DNA of 23,469 nt from Gemmatimonadota bacterium (GCA_003142495.1 PLMM01000065.1:1-23469), one strand, 5' to 3'. Positions 1 through 9,049 are shown, numbered from the stretch's first letter. Numbers and translations: made by a program. The notes: generated by a model from the letters alone, not told the origin.

Positions 1-653
1 AGCTCGTACTCCTTCCAGCCGAGGAGGCTGCGCTCGATGAGCACCTGATTCGTGGGCGAGAGATCGAGCCCGCGTCGTACGATGTCCTCGTACTCCTCGC
101 GATTGTACGCGACGCCGCCGCCGGTGCCGCCGAGCGTGAACGACGGACGTATGATTGCCGGGAAGCTGACGATGGGGATGAGCGCGATCGCATCGTCCCA
201 CGTGCGCGCGATCCCGCCCGTCGCCACGCGCTGACCGATGCGGCGCATCGCATCCGCGAAGAGCTCGCGATCCTCAGCGAGCCTGATCGCGCGCGCGTCG
301 GCGCCGATCAGCTCCACGCCATACTTCTCGAGCACCCCCGAGTCCGCGAGCGCGAGCGCGACGTTGAGCGCCGTCTGGCCGCCCATCGTCGGGAGCAGCG
401 CGTCGGGGCGCTCGCGCTCGATCACCTGCTCGACCACACTCGCCGTGACCGGCTCGATGTAGGTGCGGTCCGCGAACTCCGGATCGGTCATGATCGTGGC
501 CGGGTTCGAGTTCACGAGCACCACCGTGTATCCCTCTTCGCGCAGCGCCTTCGCCGCCTGCGTGCCGGAATAGTCGAACTCGGCGCCCTGCCCGATGACG
601 ATCGGACCGGAGCCAATGAGCAGAATCTTTTGAATGTCAGTGCGACGCGGCAC
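1..653 (-). CDS. carB: Carbamoyl-phosphate synthase large subunit, N-terminal part (cut by window edge)
   Basis: The N-terminal 217 residues of the large subunit are present and the rest lies beyond base 1. The enzyme makes carbamoyl phosphate from bicarbonate, ATP and glutamine-derived ammonia for pyrimidine and arginine synthesis in the cytosol. The start [20 protein letters not shown], then [20 protein letters not shown], is the family's characteristic opening and first ATP-grasp preface. [20 protein letters not shown] and the glycine-rich [10 protein letters not shown] loop follow. The start is the GTG at 653, because this is where CarB homology begins; the Shine-Dalgarno is weak (AGAAGAG). 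The start lies inside the end of the upstream reductase gene, overlapping it by 17 bases in another frame, so translation may be coupled. carA is not in the window. Identification is near certain. Confidence 0.95.
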   Translation of the reverse strand, partial: MPRRTDIQKILLIGSGPIVIGQGAEFDYSGTQAAKALREEGYTVVLVNSNPATIMTDPEFADRTYIEPVTASVVEQVIERERPDALLPTMGGQTALNVALALADSGVLEKYGVELIGADARAIRLAEDRELFADAMRRIGQRVATGGIARTWDDAIALIPIVSFPAIIRPSFTLGGTGGGVAYNREEYEDIVRRGLDLSPTNQVLIERSLLGWKEYE

Positions 654-1593
654 GAAGGAGCTCTTCTAGAATGGTGTCAAGCGAGTGTCGGGGGGCCCAG
701 CCGGTTGCGGCGCGGAGTTTCGCGGCGCTGCCAACGAGCGCCGGGACATCCGCGGGGCGCATGAGCGCCGGATCCGTCTGCAATTTCGCGTCTACTCCGG
801 CGAGGGCAAGGATGCGCCGGGCAAGTGTCGCCATGTCGGTGCCCGCGCCGCTCGCGATGTTGTACGCCTCGCCCGCAATACCATGATCGGCGAGTGCGAT
901 ATAGGCGCGCGCGACGTCCTGCACGTGCGAGAAATCACGCACGGTGCTGGTGTTGCCCATCACGAGCGGCTGCGACGTGCCGCGGAGCGCGACGGCGCGC
1001 CTCACGAGCGCCGGGATCACGAAGCTCGGCGACTGCCCTGGCCCGCTGTGGTTGAACGGGCGCGCGGCGATCACGCGCACGCCGCCCGTGCGGTGCGCCT
1101 CGAGCGCGAGCACCTCCTGCGCGGCCTTGGACGCGGCGTAGATGCCCATCGGATTTTGTGCTGCACTTTCGACGAGCGGCATCTCGGACGCATCGTGACG
1201 CCCATACTGCTCACCGCTGCCGACGATGACGACGGCCGGATCGAGCGTCCCCGCCGCGCGGCGCGTGCGCACCTCGCCGAGGAGTCGCGAGGCGACGATC
1301 ACGTTGACGTCGAGCGTGCCCGCGGGATCGGCGTTCGCGGTGACGACGTGCGCTATTCCGGCGAGATGGAAGATTGCGTCGGGCGTCGAGGCGTCGATCA
1401 CCTCGTGCGCCGCGCCAGGCGCGCGCAGATCGCCCCGCCACCTATGCACAGACGTCGCAGCGCCGAAGTCGAGCGCGCCGGGCGGCAACGTGTCATCGAG
1501 TCGCGCGCCCCACACATCCCACCCCGAATGCAGCAGCTCGCGACACAGCCATTGGCCAGCGAAGCCGGCCGCGCCGGTCACCAGCGCGCGCAC
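637..1593 (-). CDS. rmd: GDP-6-deoxy-D-mannose reductase (GDP-4-keto-6-deoxymannose 4-reductase)
   Basis: This extended short-chain dehydrogenase of 318 residues probably reduces GDP-4-keto-6-deoxy-D-mannose to GDP-D-rhamnose, a precursor of cell-surface polysaccharide. The N-terminal Rossmann motif is TGAAGFAG (G7, G10, G13). The active site has Ser126 in VGSGEQYG and Y152-x3-K156 in YAASK. The [10 protein letters not shown] stretch is typical of Rmd-type reductases. The start is a GTG one base after the stop of gmd, whose product is the substrate, so the two form a pathway pair. The last 17 bases overlap the start of carB. A related sugar epimerase or dTDP-rhamnose-type reductase is the alternative, but the neighbour and the NHSGPGQ motif favour Rmd. 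Confidence 0.83.
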   Translation of the reverse strand: MRALVTGAAGFAGQWLCRELLHSGWDVWGARLDDTLPPGALDFGAATSVHRWRGDLRAPGAAHEVIDASTPDAIFHLAGIAHVVTANADPAGTLDVNVIVASRLLGEVRTRRAAGTLDPAVVIVGSGEQYGRHDASEMPLVESAAQNPMGIYAASKAAQEVLALEAHRTGGVRVIAARPFNHSGPGQSPSFVIPALVRRAVALRGTSQPLVMGNTSTVRDFSHVQDVARAYIALADHGIAGEAYNIASGAGTDMATLARRILALAGVDAKLQTDPALMRPADVPALVGSAAKLRAATGWAPRHSLDTILEELLRAASH

Positions 1594-1594
1594 G

Positions 1595-2638
<1,044 letters not shown>

Positions 2639-2851
2639 TCATGCGACGCGAGTCCCTCGCGGAGCACGCTGAATCTTGCCCGCGCTGAGACAGCGCGTGC
2701 AGACCTTGATCTTCGTGACCTTGTCGTCGATCAGAATGCGCGCGACCTGAAGATTCGGCTTCCAGACGCGGCGCAGCTTGTTGTTTGCGTGCGAGACGTT
2801 GTTCCCGAAGGAGACGCCCTTCTTGCACACGTAGCACTCTTTCCCGGACAT
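2639..2851 (-). CDS. rpmB: 50S ribosomal protein L28 (bL28)
   Basis: A 70-residue basic protein of the large ribosomal subunit. It begins [20 protein letters not shown], followed by [16 protein letters not shown], the L28 signature, and ends with [12 protein letters not shown]. Two Cys pairs (C6-x2-C9 and C51-x2-C54) mark the zinc-binding (C+) form. The ATG is preceded by GAGGG about 8 bases upstream. It lies three bases after the rplQ stop, so it appears to be the last gene of the alpha-type operon. In many bacteria rpmB is paired with rpmG or stands alone, so this position is notable. A strong hairpin terminator follows. Confidence 0.96.
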   Translation of the reverse strand: MSGKECYVCKKGVSFGNNVSHANNKLRRVWKPNLQVARILIDDKVTKIKVCTRCLSAGKIQRAPRGTRVA

Positions 2852-2854
2852 GAC

Positions 2855-3211
2855 CTAACCCTCGATCAGCTCGATACGCGCCATCTCGGCTCCGTCACCC
2901 TTGCGGTGACCGACCTTGAGAATACGCGTGTAGCCGCCATTGCGCGTCGCGAACTTGACGCCGACTTCCTGAAAGAGCTTGTCGGCGGTTTCGCGATGCT
3001 GGACGTGGCGACCCGCGAGACGCCGCGCATGCAGCGTTCCGGTCTTCGCCTTGGTGATCAGCTTCTCGATGAACGGACGCAGCTCCTTGGCCTTCGCTTC
3101 CGTCGTCTCGATCGCGCCGCGCTCGATCAGCGACTTCGCGAGACTGCGCATGAGGGCGAGCTTCTGCTCGCTCGTGCGGCGGAGCTGTCGTCCAGCCTTT
3201 CTGTGACGCAT
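2855..3211 (-). CDS. rplQ: 50S ribosomal protein L17 (bL17)
   Basis: A 118-residue large-subunit protein. The opening MRHRKAGRQLRRTSEQKLAL and the ATRNGGYTRILKVGHRKGD stretch near the C-terminus are diagnostic of L17. Length is normal. The ATG lies six bases after the rpoA stop, the standard rpoA-rplQ order of the alpha operon. The stop is three bases before rpmB, so both are likely translated from one messenger. Confidence 0.97.
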   Translation of the reverse strand: MRHRKAGRQLRRTSEQKLALMRSLAKSLIERGAIETTEAKAKELRPFIEKLITKAKTGTLHARRLAGRHVQHRETADKLFQEVGVKFATRNGGYTRILKVGHRKGDGAEMARIELIEG

Positions 3212-3217
3212 TGCAGT

Positions 3218-4282
3218 CTACTCCTCGTCGTCTGGCGCGGCAGCGGCGGCGCGACTGGGAGCCGTTCCCCAATCGGACACACGCACACCCTCGGCACCGT
3301 CATCGTAGCGCATCCCGAAATTCAGACCTTCACGCTCGAGGAGATCAGCGATCTCCTGCAGCGACTTCTTGCCGAAATTCTTCACCTGGAGCATTTGCGC
3401 TTCCGTCTGGCGAACGAGATCGCCGAGGGTGCGTATGTCCGAGTTCTTGAGCGAGTTCACCGAGCGGACCGACAGCTCCAGCTCGTCGATCGGCGACTTG
3501 AACAGCTGCGAGAGCCGCAGGCCATCTGCGGAGTGCTCGCCATTCGAGGCGACCGAGCCCTGCGAGTGCGAGCCGAAGTTGGCGAAGAACTGGAAGTGCG
3601 TCTGCGCCAGCGCGGCGGCGTAGCTCACCGCCTCTTCGGGAGAGATCGTACCGTTCGTCTCGACGGTGAGCGTGAGCCGATCGTAATCGGTGCGCTGTCC
3701 GACGCGCGTCTCGGAAACCGCGAAGTTCGCGCGACGCACGGGATTGTAGATCGAGTCGACGCGAACGAGATCGACGGGGAGACCGCGATCGAGCGGATGC
3801 TGATCGGCCTCGACGTAGCCACGACCCTTGTTGACGTACAGCTCGACGTTCAGCTCCCGCTCGTCCTGCAGCGTGAACAGGTGGTGGCGCGGATCGCCGA
3901 TCCGAACGACGCCCGACTGCTCGATGTCGCCGGCGGTGATGGGACCCGCTTCCGTCTTGCGGATGCGGAGCACCGCCTCGTCGACATCATCTGCGAGCTG
4001 CAGCGTGAGCGACTTCAGGTTGCCGATGATCTGGTGGACGTCTTCGACGACGCCCGGGATCGTCTGATGCTCGTGCAGCACGCCATCGATGCGGAATGCC
4101 CACACACCGGAGCCGCGCAGCGACGACAGCAGCAGGCGACGCATGGCGTTGCCCAGCGTATATCCGAAGCCCCGCTCGAGCGGCTGCATCCGGAACTCGG
4201 CGACGTTCGGGTTGTCCTCGCGCTTTGTTGCTTCGACAAGAGCCGGACGAACCAGCCCCGTAAGATCGATTGCCTGAACCAT
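3218..4282 (-). CDS. rpoA: DNA-directed RNA polymerase alpha subunit
   Basis: The 354-residue alpha subunit seeds assembly of RNA polymerase, and its C-terminal domain contacts promoter DNA and activators. The N-terminal domain shows FRMQPLERGFGYTLGNAMRR followed by LLLSSLRGSGVWAFRIDGV, the conserved dimer region. The C-terminal domain (about residues 275-335) contains IDELELSVRSVNSLKNSDI and QVKNFGKKSLQEIADLL, the two HhH-like DNA-contact helices. I chose the ATG at 4282 because homology starts at MVQAIDLTGLVRP and GAGG lies about 9 bases before it; an in-frame ATG at 4333 would add 17 unconserved residues. The upstream gap to rpsK is 159 bases and contains a hairpin. rpsD, which usually precedes rpoA, is missing. 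Confidence 0.97.
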   Translation of the reverse strand: MVQAIDLTGLVRPALVEATKREDNPNVAEFRMQPLERGFGYTLGNAMRRLLLSSLRGSGVWAFRIDGVLHEHQTIPGVVEDVHQIIGNLKSLTLQLADDVDEAVLRIRKTEAGPITAGDIEQSGVVRIGDPRHHLFTLQDERELNVELYVNKGRGYVEADQHPLDRGLPVDLVRVDSIYNPVRRANFAVSETRVGQRTDYDRLTLTVETNGTISPEEAVSYAAALAQTHFQFFANFGSHSQGSVASNGEHSADGLRLSQLFKSPIDELELSVRSVNSLKNSDIRTLGDLVRQTEAQMLQVKNFGKKSLQEIADLLEREGLNFGMRYDDGAEGVRVSDWGTAPSRAAAAAPDDEE

Positions 4283-4409
4283 GATTGAAATCCTCGTTTC
4301 GGTCTCACCGGAAGTGCTCCGGCGACGCTTCACCCCGCCCCTAATGCGTGGTGAACTCGTATGGGAATTAGGGTCCCGACCCAGATGGTACGACTGCGAC
4401 TACCGCTGC

Positions 4410-4436
4410 AAAGAGCCGGGCGACTGAGCCCGGCTC
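4410..4436 (-). terminator. Terminator-like or attenuator hairpin between rpsK and rpoA
   Basis: A perfect 9-bp inverted repeat, GAGCCGGGC (4413-4421) with GCCCGGCTC (4428-4436), has a six-base loop. On the minus strand it starts five bases after the rpsK stop codon and is followed by only TTT. The weak U-tract suggests partial termination, transcript processing or 3'-end protection rather than full termination, since rpoA must still be expressed. No convincing promoter was found in the rest of the gap to rpoA (4283-4409). Confidence 0.5.
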
Positions 4437-4441
4437 GTGAA

Positions 4442-4834
4442 TCACACGCGACGGCGCTTCGGCGGACGGCAACCGTTGTGCGGAATCGGCGTGACATCCT
4501 TGATCGAGCGAACCTGGAGCCCCGCGGCGGCGAGCGCCTGGATTGCAGACTCGCGTCCGCTTCCCGGCCCCTGCACGCGCACGTGCACGCGCTTGAGCCC
4601 GAGGCCGAGCGCTTCGCGCGCGCAGGCCTCGGCGGCGACGGTGGCGGCGAACGGCGTGGACTTCTTGCTGCCCTTGAAGCCCGCCTTTCCCGAAGATGCC
4701 CACGAGATCGTGTTACCGTGCATGTCGGTAATGGTGATCATCGTGTTGTTGAAGGTCGCGTTGACGTGGGCGATCCCCTCGGGATCGACGACGCGCTTCG
4801 ACTTCTTGGCCGAGCCTGTTTTTGCAGTTGCCAT
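4442..4834 (-). CDS. rpsK: 30S ribosomal protein S11 (uS11)
   Basis: A 130-residue small-subunit platform protein. The family core is clear: [39 protein letters not shown], then [16 protein letters not shown], and the C-terminal [18 protein letters not shown]. Length is usual. The ATG at 4834 begins a lysine-rich head typical of the family; the Shine-Dalgarno is poor. It lies 79 bases after rpsM, an ordinary pairing in alpha operons. A hairpin and a 159-base gap separate it from rpoA, where rpsD would normally be. Confidence 0.97.
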   Translation of the reverse strand: MATAKTGSAKKSKRVVDPEGIAHVNATFNNTMITITDMHGNTISWASSGKAGFKGSKKSTPFAATVAAEACAREALGLGLKRVHVRVQGPGSGRESAIQALAAAGLQVRSIKDVTPIPHNGCRPPKRRRV

Positions 4835-4900
4835 GCGCTGTGTATGGAGCTCGAGAGAAAAGGCGGCGGGGCGCGAGTCGCACCCGCTCCACCTTGAACG

Positions 4901-4920
4901 CTGCTACTTGCTGCTACTTG
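4901..4920. repeat. Tandem 10-bp duplication at the rpsM stop codon
   Basis: The 10-mer CTGCTACTTG occurs twice in immediate succession (4901-4910 and 4911-4920). The second copy contains the rpsM stop codon (minus-strand TAG). It looks like a small local duplication at the gene end, with no evident function. Confidence 0.6.
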
Positions 4921-5291
4921 GTGATCTTCTTCTTGCCGGCGATCGCGCGACGCGGCCCCTTCTTGGTGCGCGCGTTGGTGTGCGTCCGCTGGCCGCGCAC
5001 GGGCAGACCGCGGCGATGACGGATGCCCCGATACGAGCCGATGTCCATCAGTCGCTTGATGTTCATCGCCACCTCGGTGCGCAAAGCGCCCTCGACGCGA
5101 TAGTCCTTTTCGATCGCCTGGCGAAGCCGGTTCACATCCGCATCATTGAGATCCTTGATGCGGAGATCGGCGCTCACACCGGTGCTCTCGACGATACGGC
5201 GCGCGAGCTCGCGGCCGATACCAAATATGTACGTGAGACCGATCTCGACCTTCTTGTCCCGAGGGAGATCGACTCCTGCAATTCGCGCCAT
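4914..5291 (-). CDS. rpsM: 30S ribosomal protein S13 (uS13)
   Basis: A 125-residue head protein of the small subunit that contacts tRNA and the intersubunit bridge. [26 protein letters not shown], the [20 protein letters not shown] segment and the [11 protein letters not shown] basic tail identify it. Length is normal. The ATG lies three bases after the stop of rpmJ, so translation is probably coupled. rpsK follows after 79 bases. Confidence 0.97.
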   Translation of the reverse strand: MARIAGVDLPRDKKVEIGLTYIFGIGRELARRIVESTGVSADLRIKDLNDADVNRLRQAIEKDYRVEGALRTEVAMNIKRLMDIGSYRGIRHRRGLPVRGQRTHTNARTKKGPRRAIAGKKKITK

Positions 5292-5294
5292 TCG

Positions 5295-5411
5295 TTAACC
5301 CTGCCGCTGCTTGTGCTTCGGGTTGCGCTTGCAAATGATGCGGGTCACGCCGTTACGCTTGACCACTTTGCAATGCTCACAGATGGGCTTGACGCTGCTA
5401 CGGACTTTCAC
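5295..5411 (-). CDS. rpmJ: 50S ribosomal protein L36 (bL36)
   Basis: A very short gene of 38 codons. The product begins [20 protein letters not shown] and ends [13 protein letters not shown], the complete L36 sequence pattern. Zinc-ribbon ligands C11, C14, C27 and H33 are all present, making it the zinc-binding form. The start is GTG at 5411, with GGAG eight bases upstream across a T-run. It is the first gene of the ribosomal cluster here. infA, secY and map, common upstream neighbours, are absent, and pyrF lies there instead. Confidence 0.95.
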   Translation of the reverse strand: MKVRSSVKPICEHCKVVKRNGVTRIICKRNPKHKQRQG

Positions 5412-5456
5412 AAAAAAACTCCGGTTGTGACGTAAAAATTTCCGGCCAAGTCTCGC

Positions 5457-5485
5457 AATCTACCCTACTTAGCCACGGTAGGCAA
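5457..5485 (-). promoter_or_regulatory. Candidate sigma-70-type promoter for rpmJ-rpsM-rpsK
   Basis: On the minus strand, TTGCCT (5480-5485) and TAGATT (5457-5462) are spaced 17 bases apart. The predicted start falls near 5450, giving a leader of about 40 bases that holds GGAG before the rpmJ GTG. It sits in the 114-base gap after pyrF, the only place for a promoter of the ribosomal cluster. Each hexamer matches only partly, so the call is tentative. Confidence 0.4.
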
Positions 5486-5525
5486 GCAAGGGAATCGGGA
5501 CTGGGCCCCTATGTGCAACCAACGC

Positions 5526-6215
5526 TCAGCTCTCCAGCGCGCGCCGGACCGCGGCCAGCGCCTCGCGCGGCTCCGCGGCGGCCGTCACCGCGCGTCCGAG
5601 CACCAGGTAGCTCGCCCCCGCCACTAGCGCCGCCGCCGGCGTCACGACCCGCGCCTGGTCGTGCGCGTCGCCGCCCGGAAGGCGGATACCGGGCACCAGG
5701 AGCCGGAGCGTATTGCCGTACACCGCCCGCACCGCCGCCGCCTCCGCGCCGCTGCACACGATCCCGTGCGCTCCGGCCTCGCGAGCGATCTCCGCCAGCC
5801 GCAGCACCTCATCCTCCACCCGCGCCACCGACTTCCCCCACGCCTCGCCAAGCGATGCCGCGTCGAGCGACGTGAGCACCGTGACCGCAAGCACGCCGCA
5901 CGACGCGCCCGCGCCCTCGACGGCCGCATCGAGCATCGCGCGGCCGCCAGACGCGTGCGCCGTCACCAGCCGCACATCGAGCTTCGATGCCGAGCGCGCG
6001 GCATTGCGCACCGTCGTCGGAATGTCGTGCCACTTGAGATCGAGAAACACATCTCTGCGCTCGTCGCGCATGCGCGTGACCAGCTCCGGTCCGGCAGCAG
6101 TGAAGAGCTCACTCCCCACCTTCACGAAGTCCGCTGCAGGGCCGAGGCGCGCGAGGAGCGCGATCGCAGGCTCCGCACCGGGAAAGTCGAGCGCGACAAT
6201 GGCGCGTGGCTTCAC
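5526..6215 (-). CDS. pyrF: Orotidine 5'-phosphate decarboxylase
   Basis: The 229-residue TIM-barrel enzyme decarboxylates OMP to UMP, the last step of de novo pyrimidine synthesis. It starts VKPRAIVALDFPGAEPAIAL with the conserved Asp10, followed by Lys32 in FVKVGSELF and the catalytic D59-x-K61-x2-D64 motif in FLDLKWHDIP. VPGIRLPGG and a C-terminal YLVLGRAVT phosphate-binding segment complete it. I chose the GTG at 6215, which overlaps the pyrD stop by four bases (GTGA) and starts at the homology. An in-frame ATG much further upstream would add an Arg-rich stretch that is only pyrD read out of frame. Last gene of the smpB-amidase-pyrD-pyrF run. Confidence 0.95.
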   Translation of the reverse strand: MKPRAIVALDFPGAEPAIALLARLGPAADFVKVGSELFTAAGPELVTRMRDERRDVFLDLKWHDIPTTVRNAARSASKLDVRLVTAHASGGRAMLDAAVEGAGASCGVLAVTVLTSLDAASLGEAWGKSVARVEDEVLRLAEIAREAGAHGIVCSGAEAAAVRAVYGNTLRLLVPGIRLPGGDAHDQARVVTPAAALVAGASYLVLGRAVTAAAEPREALAAVRRALES

Positions 6216-7141
6216 GATTCCCACTCGAGCTTGCCGGTGAGCTCGCCCACGGCGCGAACGTCGTGCGCACGGCACCATGCCTCGAGCTCGCGCACGACGC
6301 GCTCCGGCGCGCGAGGATCGCGCAGCGCTGAGGTGCCGAGCGCTACGAGCGACGCGCCCGCCAGCAGGTACTGCACCGCGTCCGTTCCCGTCGCGATGCC
6401 GCCTACTCCCACGATCGGAACATCGACCGCGCGACGGACCATCCACGTGGCGCGCACGCCGACGGGGAGGAGCGCCGCGCCGCTCAACCCGCCGGTGCCG
6501 AAGCCGAGCGCGGGACGCCGCCGCTCGACGTCAATGACGAGCCCCGGCAAGGTATTCACGAGCGTGATCGCATCCGCGCCCGCATCGACCGCGATCTTCG
6601 CCGCGCCCGCAATGTCGGCGAGCGCGGGACTCAGCTTCACGAAGAGCGGCAGCGTTGTCGCCGCACGCGCGCCGCGCACGACCTCCGCGAGCGCGCGCGG
6701 ATCGGCGCCGAACTCGAGGCCGCCCGCCTTCGTATTCGGACAGCTCACGTTCAGCTCGAACGCGTCGATGCCATCCGCAGTCGCCAGCTCGCTCACCACC
6801 GTCGCGTAATCCTCCACCGTGTCGCCCACCACGTTCACGATAACGCGCGCGCGCGAGATATTCGCCGCCAGCCACGGGAGATCGTTCGCGCGTACGCTCG
6901 CGACGCCAGGATTCGCGAGGCCGATTGCGTTGAGCATCCCGCCCGGTGTGTCCACCACGCGCGGCGGCGGCGCGCCGTTGCGCGGCAGTGGGCTCACGGC
7001 CTTCGTCATGATGCCGCCGAGCGCCTCGAGATCGATGACGCCATGGATCTCGCGTCCGTAGGCTGCGGTTCCCGAAGCGAGCAATACGGGATTCTGGAAG
7101 CGGATCCCCGCGACGTCGACGGCGAGGATGTCGCTGCTCAC
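6212..7141 (-). CDS. pyrD: Dihydroorotate dehydrogenase, class 1B-type catalytic subunit
   Basis: The 309-residue FMN enzyme oxidises dihydroorotate to orotate. It shows the N-terminal NPVLLASGT strand, MTKAVSPLPRNGAPPPRVVD, the substrate-contact NAIGLANPG, and FELNVSCPNTKAG with catalytic Cys134. A Cys base marks a soluble class 1 enzyme; the length and this motif fit class 1B. Class 1B enzymes normally work with the iron-sulfur flavoprotein PyrK, which is not in this window. The GTG start overlaps the amidase stop by four bases (GTGA), and the stop overlaps the pyrF start the same way, so expression is tightly coupled to both neighbours. Confidence 0.93.
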   Translation of the reverse strand: MSSDILAVDVAGIRFQNPVLLASGTAAYGREIHGVIDLEALGGIMTKAVSPLPRNGAPPPRVVDTPGGMLNAIGLANPGVASVRANDLPWLAANISRARVIVNVVGDTVEDYATVVSELATADGIDAFELNVSCPNTKAGGLEFGADPRALAEVVRGARAATTLPLFVKLSPALADIAGAAKIAVDAGADAITLVNTLPGLVIDVERRRPALGFGTGGLSGAALLPVGVRATWMVRRAVDVPIVGVGGIATGTDAVQYLLAGASLVALGTSALRDPRAPERVVRELEAWCRAHDVRAVGELTGKLEWES

Positions 7142-8346
7142 GGAGTAGTGCTGCCGAGCCTGCGCTCGTAGTTGTCGAGATACTCGTTGACGCCATTGGC
7201 GATCGCGTTGGCGATCGCGCGCTGCCTCACCGGATTCGAGATGAAGCGCGCCTCCTCGGCGTTGGTGCCGAAGCCGATCTCCACGAGCACCGCCGGCATG
7301 TACGCTCTAACCAGCACCATGAAGCCCGCCTGCTTCACCCCGCGACTCGGCCCTTCCTCGACGGCGCCGAGCCGGCGCTGAATGATCTCGGCGAGGTCGC
7401 TCGACTCGCGGAGATGCTCGTTCTGCGCCATGTCCATCGTGATCAACGTGAGCGGATCATCCTTCTCGCTCGACGAGCCGGTCTCGAAGTGCACCGATTC
7501 GTTTTCCATCCGCTCGACGCGCTTCGCATCTTCCGTCTTCGCTTCCGCGAGGAAATACGTTTCGTAGCCGCGCGCCTCCGCCGGCTTGTGCCAGGCGAGA
7601 TTTGCTGCGTTCACGTGGATCGAGACGAAGACATCGCCGTGTGCCTCGTTCGCGATCTTTCCCTGGTCGCCGAGCGTGATCAGCGTGTCGCGCGTGCGCG
7701 TCATCGTCACGCTCATGCCGCGCGCGCGCAGCGCAGTGTCGAGCTTCTGCGCGACGGCGAGCGTGATGTTCTTCTCGTAGATCGTCCACTTGCCGCCGAT
7801 CGGCCCGTGCATTCCGGTGTCGGGGCCGCCGTGTCCCGCGTCGACGACGATGCGCCGCTTGCGCGTGCGCGTGCCCGGGCGCGTGGGCGCCGCGCGCTTC
7901 CCGATGACGCCGGCCGCAGGGAGCAGCGCGACACTCGATGCCGCGGGAACGCCGGTGAAGCGAAGCTCGGCGCGCCCCGGGATGTAGCGCAGCCGGTCCG
8001 ACGCAACGCGCGGCAGAAGCTCGGCTACCACCTCGAACGGGACGTGGAGATGGCCATCGACCACGAAGGGCGCGGCGGCGAGCGGCACGAACTGTCCGTT
8101 GATCGTCGCGAAGGGAAGCTGATCGCGCAGCTCCATGTCGACGCCGGCAACGTTCACCGCGAAGCGACCATTGCCGAGATCGGAGATGCTGAGCGGCACC
8201 AGCGGCGCGAGACGCTCGATCGAGATGGCCGCGCCCAGGTTGGTCTCGACGAGCGGAACGATGCTCTCGCTCTCGCCGGCGCGCACCGACAAGACGGACG
8301 GCGTCGTCGCGGCGAGCTGCAGCGCGACGAGGACCGCGCCGATCAT
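7138..8346 (-). CDS. Exported N-acetylmuramoyl-L-alanine amidase (Amidase_3)
   Basis: This zinc amidase cleaves the bond between muramic acid and the stem peptide of peptidoglycan. The 402-residue protein opens with a hydrophobic signal segment (residues 1-18), so it is probably periplasmic. Residues 25-135 form a beta-rich region like the copper-amine-oxidase-N-type domain often found in front of such amidases (inferred). The catalytic domain starts near 163: VVDAGHGGPDTG (zinc His172), Glu191 in YEKNITL, VSIHVNA (His244) and VEIGFGTN (Glu356). All ligands are intact. The start overlaps the smpB stop by four bases (ATGA), and the end overlaps pyrD. It resembles AmiC-type proteins, but the exact orthologue cannot be named. 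Confidence 0.92.
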   Translation of the reverse strand: MIGAVLVALQLAATTPSVLSVRAGESESIVPLVETNLGAAISIERLAPLVPLSISDLGNGRFAVNVAGVDMELRDQLPFATINGQFVPLAAAPFVVDGHLHVPFEVVAELLPRVASDRLRYIPGRAELRFTGVPAASSVALLPAAGVIGKRAAPTRPGTRTRKRRIVVDAGHGGPDTGMHGPIGGKWTIYEKNITLAVAQKLDTALRARGMSVTMTRTRDTLITLGDQGKIANEAHGDVFVSIHVNAANLAWHKPAEARGYETYFLAEAKTEDAKRVERMENESVHFETGSSSEKDDPLTLITMDMAQNEHLRESSDLAEIIQRRLGAVEEGPSRGVKQAGFMVLVRAYMPAVLVEIGFGTNAEEARFISNPVRQRAIANAIANGVNEYLDNYERRLGSTTP

Positions 8347-8813
8347 CGAGCGCGCACCGCGCGCGCCATGTCGCGCTGATCTTCGCGCTTCTTCTCGTCT
8401 GCGCGCTTGTCGTGCAGCTTCTTCCCCTTGCCGAGTGCCAGCGTCACCTTCGCGACTCCACGCTTGAAGTACATCTCGAGCGGGACCAGCGTGAGCCCCT
8501 GGCGCTCCACCGCGCCAATGAGCTTGCGGATCTCCTTGCGATGCATGAGCAGCTTGCGCGTACGCGTCGGCTCATGGTTGAACCTGTTCCCCTGCTCGTA
8601 CGGCGAGATGTGGAGATTGAGCAGAAAGACTTCGCCGTCGTTCAGAATGCCGTAGCTATCGGTGAGGTTTGCCTTTCCGTCGCGGAGCGACTTGACCTCG
8701 GTCCCCGTCAGCACGATACCGGCCTCCCACGCATCGATGATCTGATAGTCGTGACGGGCGCGCTTGTTTCGGGCAATGATCTTATGCCCGTCCTGCTCAT
8801 CGGCTGTGGGCAT
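8343..8813 (-). CDS. smpB: SsrA-binding protein SmpB
   Basis: The 156-residue RNA-binding protein delivers tmRNA to stalled ribosomes in trans-translation. IIARNKRARHDYQIIDAWEA, GIVLTGTEVKSLRDGKANLT, NLHISPYEQGN and the C-terminal ALGKGKKLHDKRADEKKRED tail are standard SmpB features. No clear Shine-Dalgarno precedes the ATG at 8813; instead a TATAGA lies seven bases upstream. It heads the smpB-amidase-pyrD-pyrF run. No ssrA gene was recognised nearby. Confidence 0.96.
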   Translation of the reverse strand: MPTADEQDGHKIIARNKRARHDYQIIDAWEAGIVLTGTEVKSLRDGKANLTDSYGILNDGEVFLLNLHISPYEQGNRFNHEPTRTRKLLMHRKEIRKLIGAVERQGLTLVPLEMYFKRGVAKVTLALGKGKKLHDKRADEKKREDQRDMARAVRAR

Positions 8814-8819
8814 GGGACG

Positions 8820-8829
8820 CTCTATAGAG
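8820..8829 (-). promoter_or_regulatory. Candidate -10 element just before smpB (possible leaderless transcript)
   Basis: On the minus strand TATAGA (8821-8826) sits within the palindrome CTCTATAGAG, with exactly seven bases between it and the smpB ATG. Transcription starting at the usual distance would begin at or next to the ATG. No good -35 box was found at 16-19 bases, and no Shine-Dalgarno is visible, so the call is tentative. Confidence 0.35.
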
Positions 8830-8918
8830 ACTCGTGGCGGGGAGAGCGGTCACCGGACGCGCTCGCCTCCCGCCCTTCGCAACTTAGAAGTGACCGATGC
8901 GCCAAGCAACGGTGCGCG

Positions 8919-8947
8919 TTGACTTTGCCTCATCGGGCTCGTACCTT
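8919..8947 (+). promoter_or_regulatory. Promoter of the tRNA-Leu gene
   Basis: TTGACT (8919-8924) and TACCTT (8942-8947) are separated by 17 bases, and the mature tRNA begins 10 bases after the -10 box. The -35 matches five of six consensus bases. Position, strand and spacing all fit a stable-RNA promoter. Confidence 0.65.
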
Positions 8948-8957
8948 TTTCGCTCAC

Positions 8958-9042
<85 letters not shown>

Positions 9043-9049
9043 GCAGAGC

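Noticed and set aside
2789..4288. Long plus-strand open frame over rpoA, rplQ and rpmB
   Set aside because: It is the antisense of well-conserved ribosomal and polymerase genes, low in any recognisable motif, and reflects high GC with few stop codons.
4283..4333. Longer rpoA start at 4333
   Set aside because: The 17 extra residues are not conserved in alpha subunits, while GAGG stands at the right distance from the ATG at 4282.
5460..5482. Inverted repeat (CCTAC/GTAGG) in the rpmJ promoter region as an operator
   Set aside because: Only five base pairs with a nine-base gap, within the chance level for this region.
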